NCBI RefSeq assembly: GCF_000711695.1
Contig: NW_013546894.1
Location: 1-45,531, forward strand
DNA from: Tilletiaria anomala UBC 951
Taxonomy: Eukaryota > Basidiomycota > Exobasidiomycetes > Georgefischeriales > Tilletiariaceae
Length of the DNA stretch: 45,531 bases
Reading direction: 5' to 3'
The position numbers were made by a program, and so were the translations under genes. This document shows positions 1 to 13,457 of this stretch, piece after piece. Within the stretch, counting starts at the first letter, position 1, and the number at the start of each line of letters is the position of its first letter. Under the pieces are notes generated by a model. The model was not told the DNA's origin. It worked only from the letters and a program-made list of their open reading frames with translations, and did not search any database.

Positions 1-489
1 CTATCGCGGCCCGTAGTCCATGTTGGATGGTGCGATTTGCAAGCGGTGGAATGGCTAGATAGGAGCAGCTGCAGCAGCGCCACTCAAGCCGTTGCCACAG
101 GAGGGTATCTGAGTTCTTGTTGATTGGCGCATGTATGATAAATTGCATGGTACACACGAAGGATTATACGGATATCACAAATGGACGTCCGAAGGGTGTT
201 GCGTGGCCGCACACACCGTACACGTGTGTCCACCACTGACATTGAACGCGTAACAGAATCCTCACAAAGAATCTACAGCCTACTTTCACAGCCAGCCATA
301 AGCCTCCACGCTAGCTTTGTTCAGTTTAGAAGCGAGCGAGAACGTATAGGGCCATGCTATGCAGATTGGTGTGTAGAGTACAGATGCAATGTATGTATGT
401 GTTGGTAATGCGGATGATCGACGAGGGTTTGCACTCGTGTTCGTCGTTTTGGACTAGACGAGCTTGCAAGCACGAGTAGTTAATAAGCT
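1..489. other. Left-edge region without a supported gene
   Basis: I see no convincing coding region or RNA gene here. The one open stretch (181-408, plus) has no recognisable domain. The right part is probably the 3' flank of the minus-strand OTU gene, whose stop codon is at 490. Confidence 0.4.
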
Positions 490-2719
490 TCAAATGTGAA
501 GTTCACGGAAACCTCGCATCTCTACGGCGGCCTTGTTGCTGATCGCTGGAGTGCCGGTACCAGCAATGGTTGCCGTAGCGGTAGCACTGTGCTTCCCTTG
601 CGCCTGCGCCTTGCGCTGGAGTGCCTTCGCCACCTCACGCTCACGTTTGCGTGACCTGGCATCGTCGCGTTTCTCACGCTTGGTCTGTACGCCATTGCGC
701 CTCAGCTGATCTGCTTGGCTCAGGGCCGGTGCTAACACTGATGAGAGCTGCTCATGCGAGTGTGCACCTTTGCCTTGTGCCACAGCCGACGCCAGTTGGA
801 TGCCCTCGATGGCAGACGCGTCGTTGCTGACCTCTGCGAACATGTTGCGCTCTTCTGGCAACCACGACCTGTCCGCACCTCCCTCCTCCGCCTCCTCGCC
901 TCCCGCTATCGCCGCTCTTGGACTGTGCGGACTGTTGGATCGACGTTTGTTCTCACGGAAGGATGAAGCGGTCATCGCGTCGGACGACGCGGCGCGTTTC
1001 GCGCTGCGCAGCTTACGCGAGTCATCAGAGGACGTGCCAGCCCCAGACTCGTCGGTCGTAGCGTGCGTGGATACGGACCCGAATTCGGTGCTGCTGTGCG
1101 TCACGGTCGTATCGACTGACGAGGGCGTAGCCGCCCGCCAATCACGAAGATGGTCGGCGCGTAGTTGCTCGGCTCTCCCTGTCGGCGGCGGCGGGTCTTG
1201 GGATGGTACTGGATCCGAAACCGATGCCGCGCCGCCCAAGGCCGGAGTGCCAGTGCTGGACCGATCCTTCAGTGCCATCGGGGACGACTCGTCCAGCTCT
1301 TGCTCCTCTTCGGCGTCCTTGGCGATGAGGATCTCGACGACAGAGTCAAAGTCATTATTGTGCGACTTCAGCAAGGCACGCACTTCGGATAGCAAGTGGC
1401 CCGGACAGCTTTGAAGAATGAGCGCTTCGGCATCGGTCGCCACATCGTCATCATCAAAGTCCGAGACGACTTCACTGTCGTTTGCGCGCCCCTTGCCTTT
1501 ATCAGGTGAAAGAGACGCACCGTCAATGTGCCGCTGTGGCAGGTGGGCACAGATTCTTTGTACATCAGTGGAAATTCATGGCATGTCATTTGCGTCAGGC
1601 ACGAGCGTATGCTCACCTCTTTGATCCTTGGCAAGCCGCAGTGAGGCCCGTCGAGGTTGCGAATGGAACTATAATGCTCCCAGTTGTGGTAAGCAATATA
1701 CAGCGGTCCGAAGGCCTCGACAGGCGCGCGTGGAGCAGCGAGTGTGCTCGGCCCTGCGTCGCTGCTTGTGTCCGCTGCCGCAACTGCTTCGTTGGGAGGT
1801 TCAGCGCTCGTTTGGACGCCATATGAGTCGCCGTTGCCGGCGATGATGGTAGCATCTTTTATGGTGCTCGCGCTCTTCTTCATCTTGGCTTCCCTGCGCA
1901 GTCGCCGCTTTTCTCGTTCGCTCGGCGGTGGTCCTTCTGAGCCAGGTAGAAGCGCTTCCTGCGCCGTGCGTCGCTCGTTCTCCTTCTCTTCCCGTGCTCG
2001 GACCATCTCGGAAGATTCATCCACACCCGACACGACATATACCAAGCCCGGTTGGACGACTTTGATGTGCTTTAGTTTGAGCTGCGCAAATGCTGATAGC
2101 TCCAGGTGTCCACCGTAGGTTCCTGCAAAAATGGGTTGCAAGCTCGATTTAGAGATTGCCTCCAGGCCATGAGCAGCACTGTGCGCCTCACCACATTCCC
2201 TCATGTTCTTGATGTACTGGTCAAAGCTACCGTCTACAAAGCCGGCAAACCTATCAGGACGTGCAGCCAAAAAGTCACATATCTGAGCATCGAAGTGTTC
2301 AAGCGCCGTCAGCCATAAGGGAGCCTCGACATGTCCTGCTGCCGGCAAAGAGCGACACCCACTTGTTGTCGGATCTCGAGATGAAGCTCAGGATAGCCAT
2401 ACATTTGGTCTGAAAGCGCCCTGTGAACAATTTGGAGCGACGGTAGTGAGTACGGGAACAGCGCCTTTCCTACTCTCGGCAGCTCCCTCACCGAAAGAGG
2501 CAGTTGCCATCGCCAACCGTGTCAGCAGCGTAAAGGCCCATGACCTTGAGTTGTGCATTGAGATCCCTCTCGACTTGGGCCGGATCTTCAAGTCCATTCG
2601 TTAGCTACTCCATTTCAAAGGCCGTGGGGGATGTGAATCCGTCAATACCACTGTGAAGCGTGGAGCCTCAAGCCGCAACGGCGAAGGCTCACTTGTTTCG
2701 ACTTTTTGCTACGAGTCAT
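490..2719 (-). CDS. OTU-family deubiquitinase with UBA/CUE-like domain (OTUD3-like)
   Basis: This is a cysteine protease predicted to cleave ubiquitin chains. Five exons fit in phase: 2719-2693, 2604-2492, 2420-2363, 2282-1617 and 1533-490, giving 635 residues. The OTU active site GDGNCLFRALSDQ lies at about residues 40-52 (Asp41, Cys44), and intron 2 cuts the Arg codon three residues after the cysteine. The catalytic His is in IAYHNWEHYSSIR, at about residue 269. A Lys/Arg/Glu-rich insertion of roughly 90 residues separates the OTU core from that histidine segment. A UBA/CUE-like helical domain (LILQSCPGHLLSEV, about 316-360) follows, then a low-complexity region and a basic helix near the C terminus. 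The ATG at 2719 was chosen because exon 2 has a stop just upstream of its acceptor, and this nine-codon exon joins in phase. OTU followed by UBA is the OTUD3-like arrangement; chain specificity cannot be read from the sequence. Confidence 0.85.
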
Positions 2720-4188
2720 GCGTTCTGTGTGTTGGTTTTGTGTGCATGGAGCCGTTGCGCAGCGCGTCCAGGCGTATGTCCAAATGGATTATTGATTCGA
2801 GAGATTGTCACGGGAAGGCGCAGGGTGGGGGCTTTTGTCAGCGATGCTTTGTTTCCACGACGCGCTGAGGCCATTTCCACAGGGGGGGGCATGCCCACAA
2901 AGCGAGTTGCATTGCTTTTGCCCCACGGCTTCACACGACAGCAAAAGTGGCAAAGATGCAACATCCCACGCCCAGCCATGCATTGACTGCATTTGGCAGG
3001 CTGACCATGGCCCTGCGTTGCCATGTTATGTGTTGTATTCGATGGGCACGCATACCAGTGATATAGCAAAGGTGGCGGAAATGATGAGATTTGGAAGTGA
3101 GGCACGTGGCCTGTGTGCTGTGTGCTGTTCCTTTTTCCCTCTCATCTCTCGCGGTCTTTTCCATGCCAGCCAGCTGCTTCTCACGCGACCGGGGGGGCCA
3201 AACATGCAGACTCACGATTATCGTTGCGCGCGCCTCCCTTCTTAGGGGGGGAGCGTTTGTAAGTCTTGCCCATTCTAGTAGTAGATAGATCCTAGCGTTG
3301 CCATCAGTAGAAGAGGGTATACGGGGTGCGCGAGAATGTTTGTGGTTCCCACCCAGCGGGGACTTTTGATGGAGGGGGTTTAAGAGAAACCGAGTGGACG
3401 GGAAATGTGAATTCAATGAATGATGGCTGTGGTTGATTTGACGAGAATTACTCAAAGAAAGCGTTAGTCTGTGATTTGATTAGATCGCTGGAGCAGCAGT
3501 TGACTGTTGAGAGAGTCAAAGAGTGCGGGATGCATGCAGTCAAGTCATCTTCAGCGATCAGAAAAAGAGTCGTCTGCTGCCTGGCTGTCCGCCCACCACC
3601 GCCTGCCCCAGTGAGTCGAGTGTCCAGCAGGCTGGCTAAAACTGTATTCCGAATTCCGAGTAGATACACCCAGCGGCGCAGCCCGACAGAGACGGACATA
3701 CGACAACGCCTCTCAACTCCCTCCAGGTTCACCAACCCAATCACCCCCACCCCCTTTTCGAAAACCCCATAGGAGTGGACATGTGAATAGTGTCCAATCA
3801 CAAGGAGCGCTCTGCCGTGCTGCGTTGCATGCTTGCGAACAGCATTTGTGAGCGAGAGCAGATGAGAAGAGCGTTTGTAGTTTTATGCATGTACGTAGGA
3901 ACTCTTCAACCACTTGATCAGGTCGCACCGACAGGAGCACTGCACGAGTATGGGAGCAGTGGACTATGCACCACGTACCGCTGCTGCTGCTCCTCCGGAC
4001 GACAATGGGGTGCAAGGATAGAAAGAGTAGTTCCATATACAAGGTGCACTACAGAGCACTGTTTTAACCTCAATATCTGCCGTTCAAGGACGAGCACCCG
4101 CAAAGAACATCTTTGGACATCACATAGAGCCTGCCTTGACAGCTGACGTCTGGTGGTTCTTTCTCGCGACTCGCCTACGACGACCAAG
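2720..4188. other. Divergent intergenic region between the OTU gene and the zinc-finger gene
   Basis: About 1.5 kb separates two divergently transcribed starts, so both promoters should lie here. There is a G run near 2880-2890. Several overlapping open frames exist on both strands, but none has a domain, repeat or conserved motif I recognise, so no gene is called. Confidence 0.4.
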
Positions 4189-5347
4189 ATGCCTTCGCGC
4201 CTACCTGAAGACCGAGACCCAGTCCCCGCTTATGCGGCATTCCTCCCTGACAACAGCGCGGCGGTGGACGGCGCAGCTGGGCCGTCGCCGCTGTACAACC
4301 AAATCAGCTACGCACCGGCCGATGCGAATCCTCATGCTCTGCTGCCATCGTACGGCAGCCTCTTCCGGAACGGGCTGCGCTTACGGTGGCATACTAAGCC
4401 TTTCTACCTCACCTCGCTCGACCGCGCGGACGCGTCGCAGCCTACGACCGCGCTGTACTTCCGCCTGCCGTCACCTGCGCAAGCGCTCACACCGCAGCAG
4501 CTCGACTCGACCAGCGCAGCGACGCTCGCGTCCGCATGTCGCTGCAGTGAACGCGGAGACTGCACATGCGACCTCGGGCGCGGCTCGATCTTGTTCACGG
4601 CCGAATACGCCGAGCACGGCGGCACGGACAAAGTGGGAAAGAATGAGATGATCGTCAAGCGCACCAACGATGCATCCGATGTGGTGGCCAGGGTGTGCCG
4701 AGGGCATCTGATGCACCGCTACCGGTGGAATATCCGGGACGCTTCGGGCAAGACGTGGGCCACGCTTGATAGAAAGGGCACAGGCACTGTCGTATCCGTC
4801 GAGGGCATTAAGCACACTTTGCTCTGGAGAAGGCAGCAAGGCATATTTGAATTGGTGATACCACAAGAGAACGATTTTCTCGTCGCACAGCATCATCCAA
4901 ATGGCATGCTCCTCTTCCACAACGTGCGTTCATGCTCGTCTTCATCGGAAGCTGGACATTACAGCGGACGGCGACTGACCATTTCATTTGCGCTGCGTGC
5001 AGGAAACGGAACGCATGCCACAGGATCTTGCCTGCGACGTCGACGGATGTCCCTTTATCAGCAGCAGCTTTGGTTTTGTCTTTCGCTGTCAGACCTGCAC
5101 CGCGATCCGGTATGACGACACGGTCGACTATTGCGAGGCGCATCTCGGCGAGGTCAGTCGCGTGCACCAGGCGACACACAGCTTTGTCAGAATCCTACCG
5201 CGCATCGGAACGGGAGACAAAGGGGAGAGCATGATCGACGACGATGTGCGCGAGACGAAGTTGCTGCGTATGGACGATTTGATGCTGGAGAGAAAGAAAC
5301 ACGAGCTCATCATTGTTTCACTCGCAGTTGCATTGATGGACTCTTGA
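4189..5347 (+). CDS. Unassigned protein with C-terminal ZZ-like zinc finger
   Basis: Two exons (4189-4923 and 5003-5347) join in phase 0 to give 359 residues. The ATG at 4189 has a good context (CCAAG before it). Residues about 60-240 look like a beta-rich domain, with repeated strands such as WNIRDASGKTWATLDRKGTG and HTLLWRRQQGIFELVI, loosely recalling LURP-one/tubby-type barrels. An insert contains a small Cys cluster (CRCSERGDCTC). The second exon carries a zinc-binding pattern C-x4-C-x12-C-x2-C-x11-C-x2-H-x7-H-x3-H ending in HSFVRI, as ZZ fingers do, though its first pair is wider than usual. A function cannot be assigned. The zinc finger suggests a protein- or peptide-binding adaptor, which is inference. 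The last 20 residues (KKHELIIVSLAVALMDS) could instead be altered by a missed intron. Confidence 0.7.
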
Positions 5348-7315
<1,968 letters not shown>

Positions 7316-7411
7316 GATCTGCCAGAAGTTCTCGCCAAATTCACCTTACTGTTGTACCAAAATCACCGTTGTATTTGTAGGCAAGCAGATCGATAGACAT
7401 GCTAAATTAGA

Positions 7412-10400
7412 TTACAAACACGACGATGCCTTATGGTGCTGCGATGTGGCAACCAGCTCTGCGACGACCAATGCGCATTTGGCCAATATAGCGCTTTGAC
7501 TGGGGTCCTCAGAAGCGAGGTGCTCTTGACGTAGCCGGTCGGCAAGAGGCTCAGATACCCTCTGAAGGTTGTCTTTGCATGGTGCAGGAACGCGCGTCGA
7601 AGCAATTTCGGACAGCAAGGCATCGTCGACAACTTCGACACAGGACCCCCTACTGCCCTGCTCAAGTTGCAAAGAATTTGTGGAGATGGCAACGCCGTTT
7701 GTATCGCTCACGTGAACGATTGCGCGTTGAGCCTGGAGGAGATGGCAATTGTCGGCGTCGATGTCAAAAGCAACGGCACGAATTGATCCTTGCACCATAG
7801 CGCGCGCGCACCCTTCCTCTTCTGTCCCGCCGAAGAAGTGATGCAGGGCACGAATGCGACTCGGAGGATTGATCGGTCGATAGCGCTTCATGGCGACCTG
7901 CTGCCCGGCAAGTGATGGCAGCAACGATATCTCCAGCGCCGCATCTAAATGCCTCCGTTCACTGTCTGGCACAACAGACCGTCGCACTGGATCTGAATTG
8001 GTGTGACTGGAAGCGTTGAACCTGCTTTTCACGTGCAGGATTGTCTCGCTTTGACTGGTTTGCGCCGTAACTTGGACACCATCGGCGCTCCAGTGTCGCT
8101 TTGACACTTCCGCCAAATCTACCTCGCCCTTCGTGCGCAATGGCGGCAACAGCGAAGGGGTGTTGACCGTAGCAGCAGAGTCTCCCTCTGTGCGAGTGGT
8201 GATTGCTATGCACTCAGACCGATGTGTGTCGACGTCACGGGCAATCACCAAGCGAGACTGGACCGCCAATAGCCACAGGTGCCGGAATGCTTGCAAGTGC
8301 GCTCGATTGTCGCTCGAGTTGACCGGAAAACGAGGAAAACAGGCAATTAAGAGGCAAGCGATGGCCTTGTCCGATGAGCCTAGCGTAAAGCGGCCTCCAC
8401 CGAGGAACAGCATTCCGATGGCCATGTGCGTCGCCATTTGGTTGCCATAGCTGAGATTCATGTTGTGATGACGCGCACGCAAAGACGCAAGCAGACCCAG
8501 ATCTCCGCTTCCTGCCATCACAATAGCAGCGGCTAAGCTGACAAGGTCTAGCCCAGCTTGCAGTGCGTGGAGGCGGACCTTGCCAAAGTATCCCACCGCT
8601 GCGAATATGGATAGATGGTCAGTGTTGGATGCTCGACGGGAGATACGAAAGGACACCCACGTCGAACACGAGCCTCGGTCGTCATGGAGTTGACCACTTG
8701 CTGCAGCACGGTGGCCGCTCTGCTTCCGGGGCCCGTTCCGGCATACTTGAGTCCGATAGCAAAGCACAGGCCTGCGCGCATGTTTAGGTATGCCAACTGC
8801 ACAGCCTGTTCCGTCGGTGACGCGTTCAGTTGAGTCACTTTAAGATCCCTCATGTATGGAGGCAGCTGCGAACAGATCCACTCCGCAGAGTCTTGCACGG
8901 CATCCCACATGATGAGTGATCTGGCGAGTGCCCGGACAAGTAAGAAGTCGGGTCGCAACGTGTCCACCGTCTCGGCGGATTGAGGTATGCTGATCCTACT
9001 GGCAATGTCTTGACGATTGCTCCGCAGGAAGATGAGAGCCAGGGCTATCGTCGCGGGGATCGATGTAACACCCATGTTGTGTAGGCGATGCATTGATGTG
9101 CTATTCTGATCAAGCCCCATACCGGCCATCAGTTGCTGAAGTTTTGCCACGATGTCTTGATCGGCTTGACTTTCCATCGAGTCCTGCTGAGCTCTGCCGA
9201 GCATAATGAGGCCAACCGCAAAACCTGCTGCAAGCGCATGGCCCTCTCGGTAATCAGCTTGAATGTCTCTGCTCTCGGGTTCGGGTGGAACGATGTCACG
9301 AATGAGGGTGTCCACTTTCGACCTTTGATTGCTGCCCAAGAAGATCAGGCCGACTCCCAAGAGACCGGCTGCCTGTGTCTGGAAAGGTATGTTGAGAGCC
9401 GCCGAGTCATTTGGGAGGAACGAGGGAAGCTGTATTGAGAGCAGAGTAAAAGCAACGCGATCACGCGTACCAACAAATGTCGCCGCGAGGCCAAGGATGA
9501 TACCTACGCTGGTGAGATTGTGTCTGTTGATGAGATAGCGCCAGGCGTGCACCCTTCCCAGCCCGGCGATCTTTCCGATCAAACCTATGCCGAGCAGAAA
9601 ACCAGCATGTGTCGCGTTGGGCGAAGGCCCTTGACCATGAAAGAGCCAGTGAGAGTCTAACGTGTGGCCGTCATGGATCATCTCCAGCGCAGAGGCGACG
9701 CCATTATGGAAGTCTGGCCATTCCATCTCGGCACCTTCTCGTACAGCAGCATTCGGAGTCAGCTTCTCACCAGCCGCTGTTCGCAGTTCGACGACCAGGC
9801 CGGGGATGTTCCAGACTGTTGTCGGCGAGAAGGGTCTGCTGCGCATTAAGAACATCCCCCGACCCACACTTGTCGCCTTGATCCGATTGACCGCGCCCCT
9901 TACCTTGAGCATCTCTGAAGCCTTCGTCTCCTCACTGCAAGTATTTACGGCTGAGTCTGTGTGACAATCGCGTGGCTAGCGAGTTACTCACATTCCATCG
10001 CGCTTGCCAAGGCGAACGGATTGCGCCCTGGACGTGTCAAGCATTCGTGCTACTTCTTGCAGGCGAAGATCACTGGGAAACAGCTGAGCACAGACCAAAG
10101 GCAGGTGCACGCTCTCACTCTGCGGCAACGATCTCAGGTCGCTTTCGGTGAATCGAAGGTCGATCTGGGTATGATTTGAGGTCCAAATCGGTCGTGGTTT
10201 GTGAAAGCTGAGCGGGCAATCGCCCTTCAAACCAGAGAGTACAGACAGATCGCCCGAATTTTGATTTTTGTAGCGCATAATGTCCTTCAGTGGCCTGGCC
10301 AGAGCAACTGGGAGCCTCTGGAAGATATCCGGACCCAGATGCACGAAGAGCTGTTCCAACCAGCTGGCATCGCATGCGGGTTGTCCTCTAGCCAGGTGCT

Positions 10401-13311
10401 GCAGCGCACGCCCAGCAAGGTCACATCTCCAGCAGATAGATCGCATCTTTTCGATTGCTTCGCCCGTAAGTTCAAGTGACGAGCACCAATCGAAGAAAAG
10501 GTCGGTGCCGCTTGTTCCTGCCGCGCAAGCTGCACGTACAAAGTCCAAATAGTCAAGACGGTCGTAATTGCATGGCGAAACTTGAAGAGCAAAGCCACAC
10601 GGTCTCAGATTGTTATTTCCAATGTCTTTGAAGCGCAGCACTCACCTGCACTATTGTTCTCCTTGGTAAGTGGAGCCCAGTACACGACGAGGGGTGCATT
10701 CTGGACCACGCGGCCAAGCTGCTCGAGCAGTCTGGCGAGGCATCGAAGGAGCGTTGCCTGAAGAATCGTGTCCAAACGCATCTCTTGCCCAAGGACGTGA
10801 AGGGAGGTGAGTATCACCCTCAGGGTTTGCGTGTCTATCTCGCTGCGTTGCATGGAATCGGCAACGATCGGAGGTGATTCGCTGAGCGGAGGAAGGACCG
10901 CACGGCTGCTTAAGACAGCCGTGCTTAAGGCTCGCGCCAGAGCTTCCTGATTTGATGTTTGCTGCAGCGTTCGATTCGTGAGAATTTTGCAGAATGCGGC
11001 CCAGTCAAGTGAGTCGCCACAATGGTCGATTTCGGATCGCAGTTGCTCGCGAACCGTCCGCAACCGACCGCGAAAGGCCGAACTATCCATGACAGCATCG
11101 ATAGCCGCGAAAGATATGGCTGTAAGAGGGCAATCCAGCTCCTGAGACGTATTATGCGGTGATGCACAGGACGGCCTGGCAGGCGCCAAGCTCCATCCCT
11201 TGGTGCCATCAGCTGCCTGGGCTAGTTCGACTTTTTTACACACTTGCCGGTTGCTCGAACTCAAGGTGAGAAAATGGCATGCATTTTTTTGGTGCAGACG
11301 CACAGAGATCGATGTTCTGCGGCGTCCAGTATGTATCAAAAGACCATTCGCCAGATTTTATGCGGGCCCTTCAGATGCTCTCACCCATTGTCCTTGTCCC
11401 ACGCGACTTGCTCGAGCAAAGCGACGTTAGCATAGCTGCTAGCCATATCGTGCATGCCATCTGGCACACTGTGCGCACGAGCGGCGTCGAGCGCATCCGA
11501 GGAAGGCTTCAATGGGGCTACGGTAGCAGATCGTGGCGGATCGAGGTTGACGTTGAGTGACAAATTCGGGTCGCCAAGTACAACGCTTGGCTGCCTCGAA
11601 GCACCTGAAGACTGTCGACCGCCGCGTGCAGCAAGAGGCACTATGGGCCGTGAAGAACGACGTCCCGACGGCTGTCTAGGTCCGAGGCTGGGTCGTCCTG
11701 TGAAAGCGCCGCGAGTACTATCCTCTATGATCGTATCGCCTTGCGACTGTCGCGCCATGCCATCCGCTAGTTGCGCAAGATCCTCTGCTTGCATCATGTT
11801 GATCACACCGGACCTGTCCGTGGCACCTGCACTTTCGTGCGCACTAGTGATGCGCAGCTCGCTGCCTTGAAGCCAATTGACCCGCCTACTGCGATCCAGA
11901 GCGTCTTCTCCTGAGAGTGCACCGTAGTACTTGACCTTGCGGTCGTGTTCCAGTCTGGCGCTCTTGCGAGGCGGCTTCCGTGCCCAGTGGGTCGAGGCAT
12001 CCAGTGAAGTCTCTGCTACATGCTGCGAATCACTGACGTCGCCTGGATAGTCTTGTGATTCGTCCTTGCTGGCGAATGCCGGTTGGGGCTGGGCTCCCCC
12101 GCCCATTTCTGACAGGCCATGAGCTGGAGCTGTCGAGATAGTTTGCTTCCCAGTGAGGGAAAGTGTGGGCGCCACTCGCTGTGGTTCCGAATCGTCCAGT
12201 GTATAGGAGTAGATGCGCACGGCGCCGTCATCACAGCATCTGGTGGCCAGCAGCGGAGGCTCATCTACGCCTTCCGCGCCACCCACGTAGAGGATCCTCT
12301 CGCTGAGATCTGCAAAAGGTCGCGCAGGGCCATGCAGCGCTGCGATGCCTGAGGTGGTCCAGGTGATCTTTTCTGCTCGGTAGACACCCCCGACGTCTTG
12401 CAAGGCATGATTAAGGTGAAAGACAGTGGGGAGAATGTCCTGCCCAGCTGCTTCGGCTGCTGCTGCGCCTTCGACGCTCTGGAGTTTGTAGTCTTCCGTT
12501 TCCAGCTGCCTTTGAATGTAGATACCCTGCTTCGCGGCCCACAGACCTGTTGCACTGAACGCGAGCGGCACGTCATAGTCGTCGCCAGAATTGATGAAAA
12601 GGATGTGCACCTTGTGTCTGAAAAGGACGCAGAGGGCTCGCGAGAGTTCCGATGTCGGATCTTTGGCTTTGGCTTTGCCCTTGGTGTCAGACGCGTTGAG
12701 GGAAGGAGCTCCTTGCGAAGTCGCGCGACCTGGGAACCATGCCCAGGTTGCAGCGACGACGGGGTCTTCGAATGTAAAGGTGCGAATGGTCGTGCATCCT
12801 CTGCACCACGCAAGTCTCGTGCCAGACCAAGAAAGCTGCGCTGCAACGCGCTTTCCCTTGTCCAAAGTTGGAACAGAGGTGCTAGACGACGAGTTGCCGG
12901 TGCCTTCCGGTGTTGCGGCTGTCGTGCTGGCTGCCTTGTTGAGCTGGATCTGACGTAGCCTGTGCAGCACCTTGGACTGATCCTGCGCGATGAACCCCTT
13001 GAGCCAATGCTCGGCACTCTCCGGCGACATGGACCGCATCTTCCTCATCGGAGACGACGGCCAGCCTTTGTGGCACACTTGCCGCTTTTACGGGGTTCGG
13101 ATGGCGTGCGCAGTCCCAGAGCTCGAATGTGTGCATGGCACACCAAGTAGAAGTATCAAAGCGGCATCGCTCGGGTTTGTGTTGCTCAGGAAACGCGTTA
13201 AGGTCACGACGCGCGGCATTGCGAGAGCCGAGAGAGGACCACTTCGATGACACACCGAAGAGAGCATTTGACCTTTCACCGCTTTACTCATACGCAGTCG
13301 CTTAAAGCCAT
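7412..13311 (-). CDS. APC1: Anaphase-promoting complex subunit 1 (Apc1)
   Basis: Apc1 is the largest scaffold of the APC/C ubiquitin ligase and links the TPR arm to the catalytic module. Seven exons fit: 13311-13294, 13241-13092, 13039-11385, 11316-10646, 10529-9992, 9934-8661 and 8598-7412, giving about 1830 residues. The N-terminal beta-propeller region contains LCVLFRHKVHILFINSG followed by Ser/Arg-rich insertions. The middle has the helical ILTSLHVLGQEMRLDTIL segment and FPSDLRLQEVARML. Proteasome/cyclosome (PC) repeats follow, for example HAGFLLGIGLIGK, TSVGIILGLAATFVGT, QAAGLLGVGLIFLG and HALAAGFAVGLIMLGR. The C-terminal part has YGNQMATHMAIGMLFLGGG and LLIACFPRFP. Exons 3-7 are secure. 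The first two exons, with an 18-base first exon (MALSDC) and two 52-base introns, rest on phase matching and on RDLNAFPEQHKP resembling the Apc1 N terminus, so the exact start is uncertain. Confidence 0.93.
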
Positions 13312-13457
13312 ACACACCAGACGGACAGAGACAGACGAATAATGTCGGATTTATGTGTTATCAGAATTGGAGAGTGACCGCAAACAAGGCGCCAGAACCC
13401 CTCACGCGTACACGGAGGTACATACAGCAGCCTGCTTGTGCCTCATCCTGTTTCCGT

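Noticed and set aside
770-1414. 214-codon plus-strand frame
   Set aside because: It is antisense to the UBA-containing last exon of the OTU gene and shows no domain.
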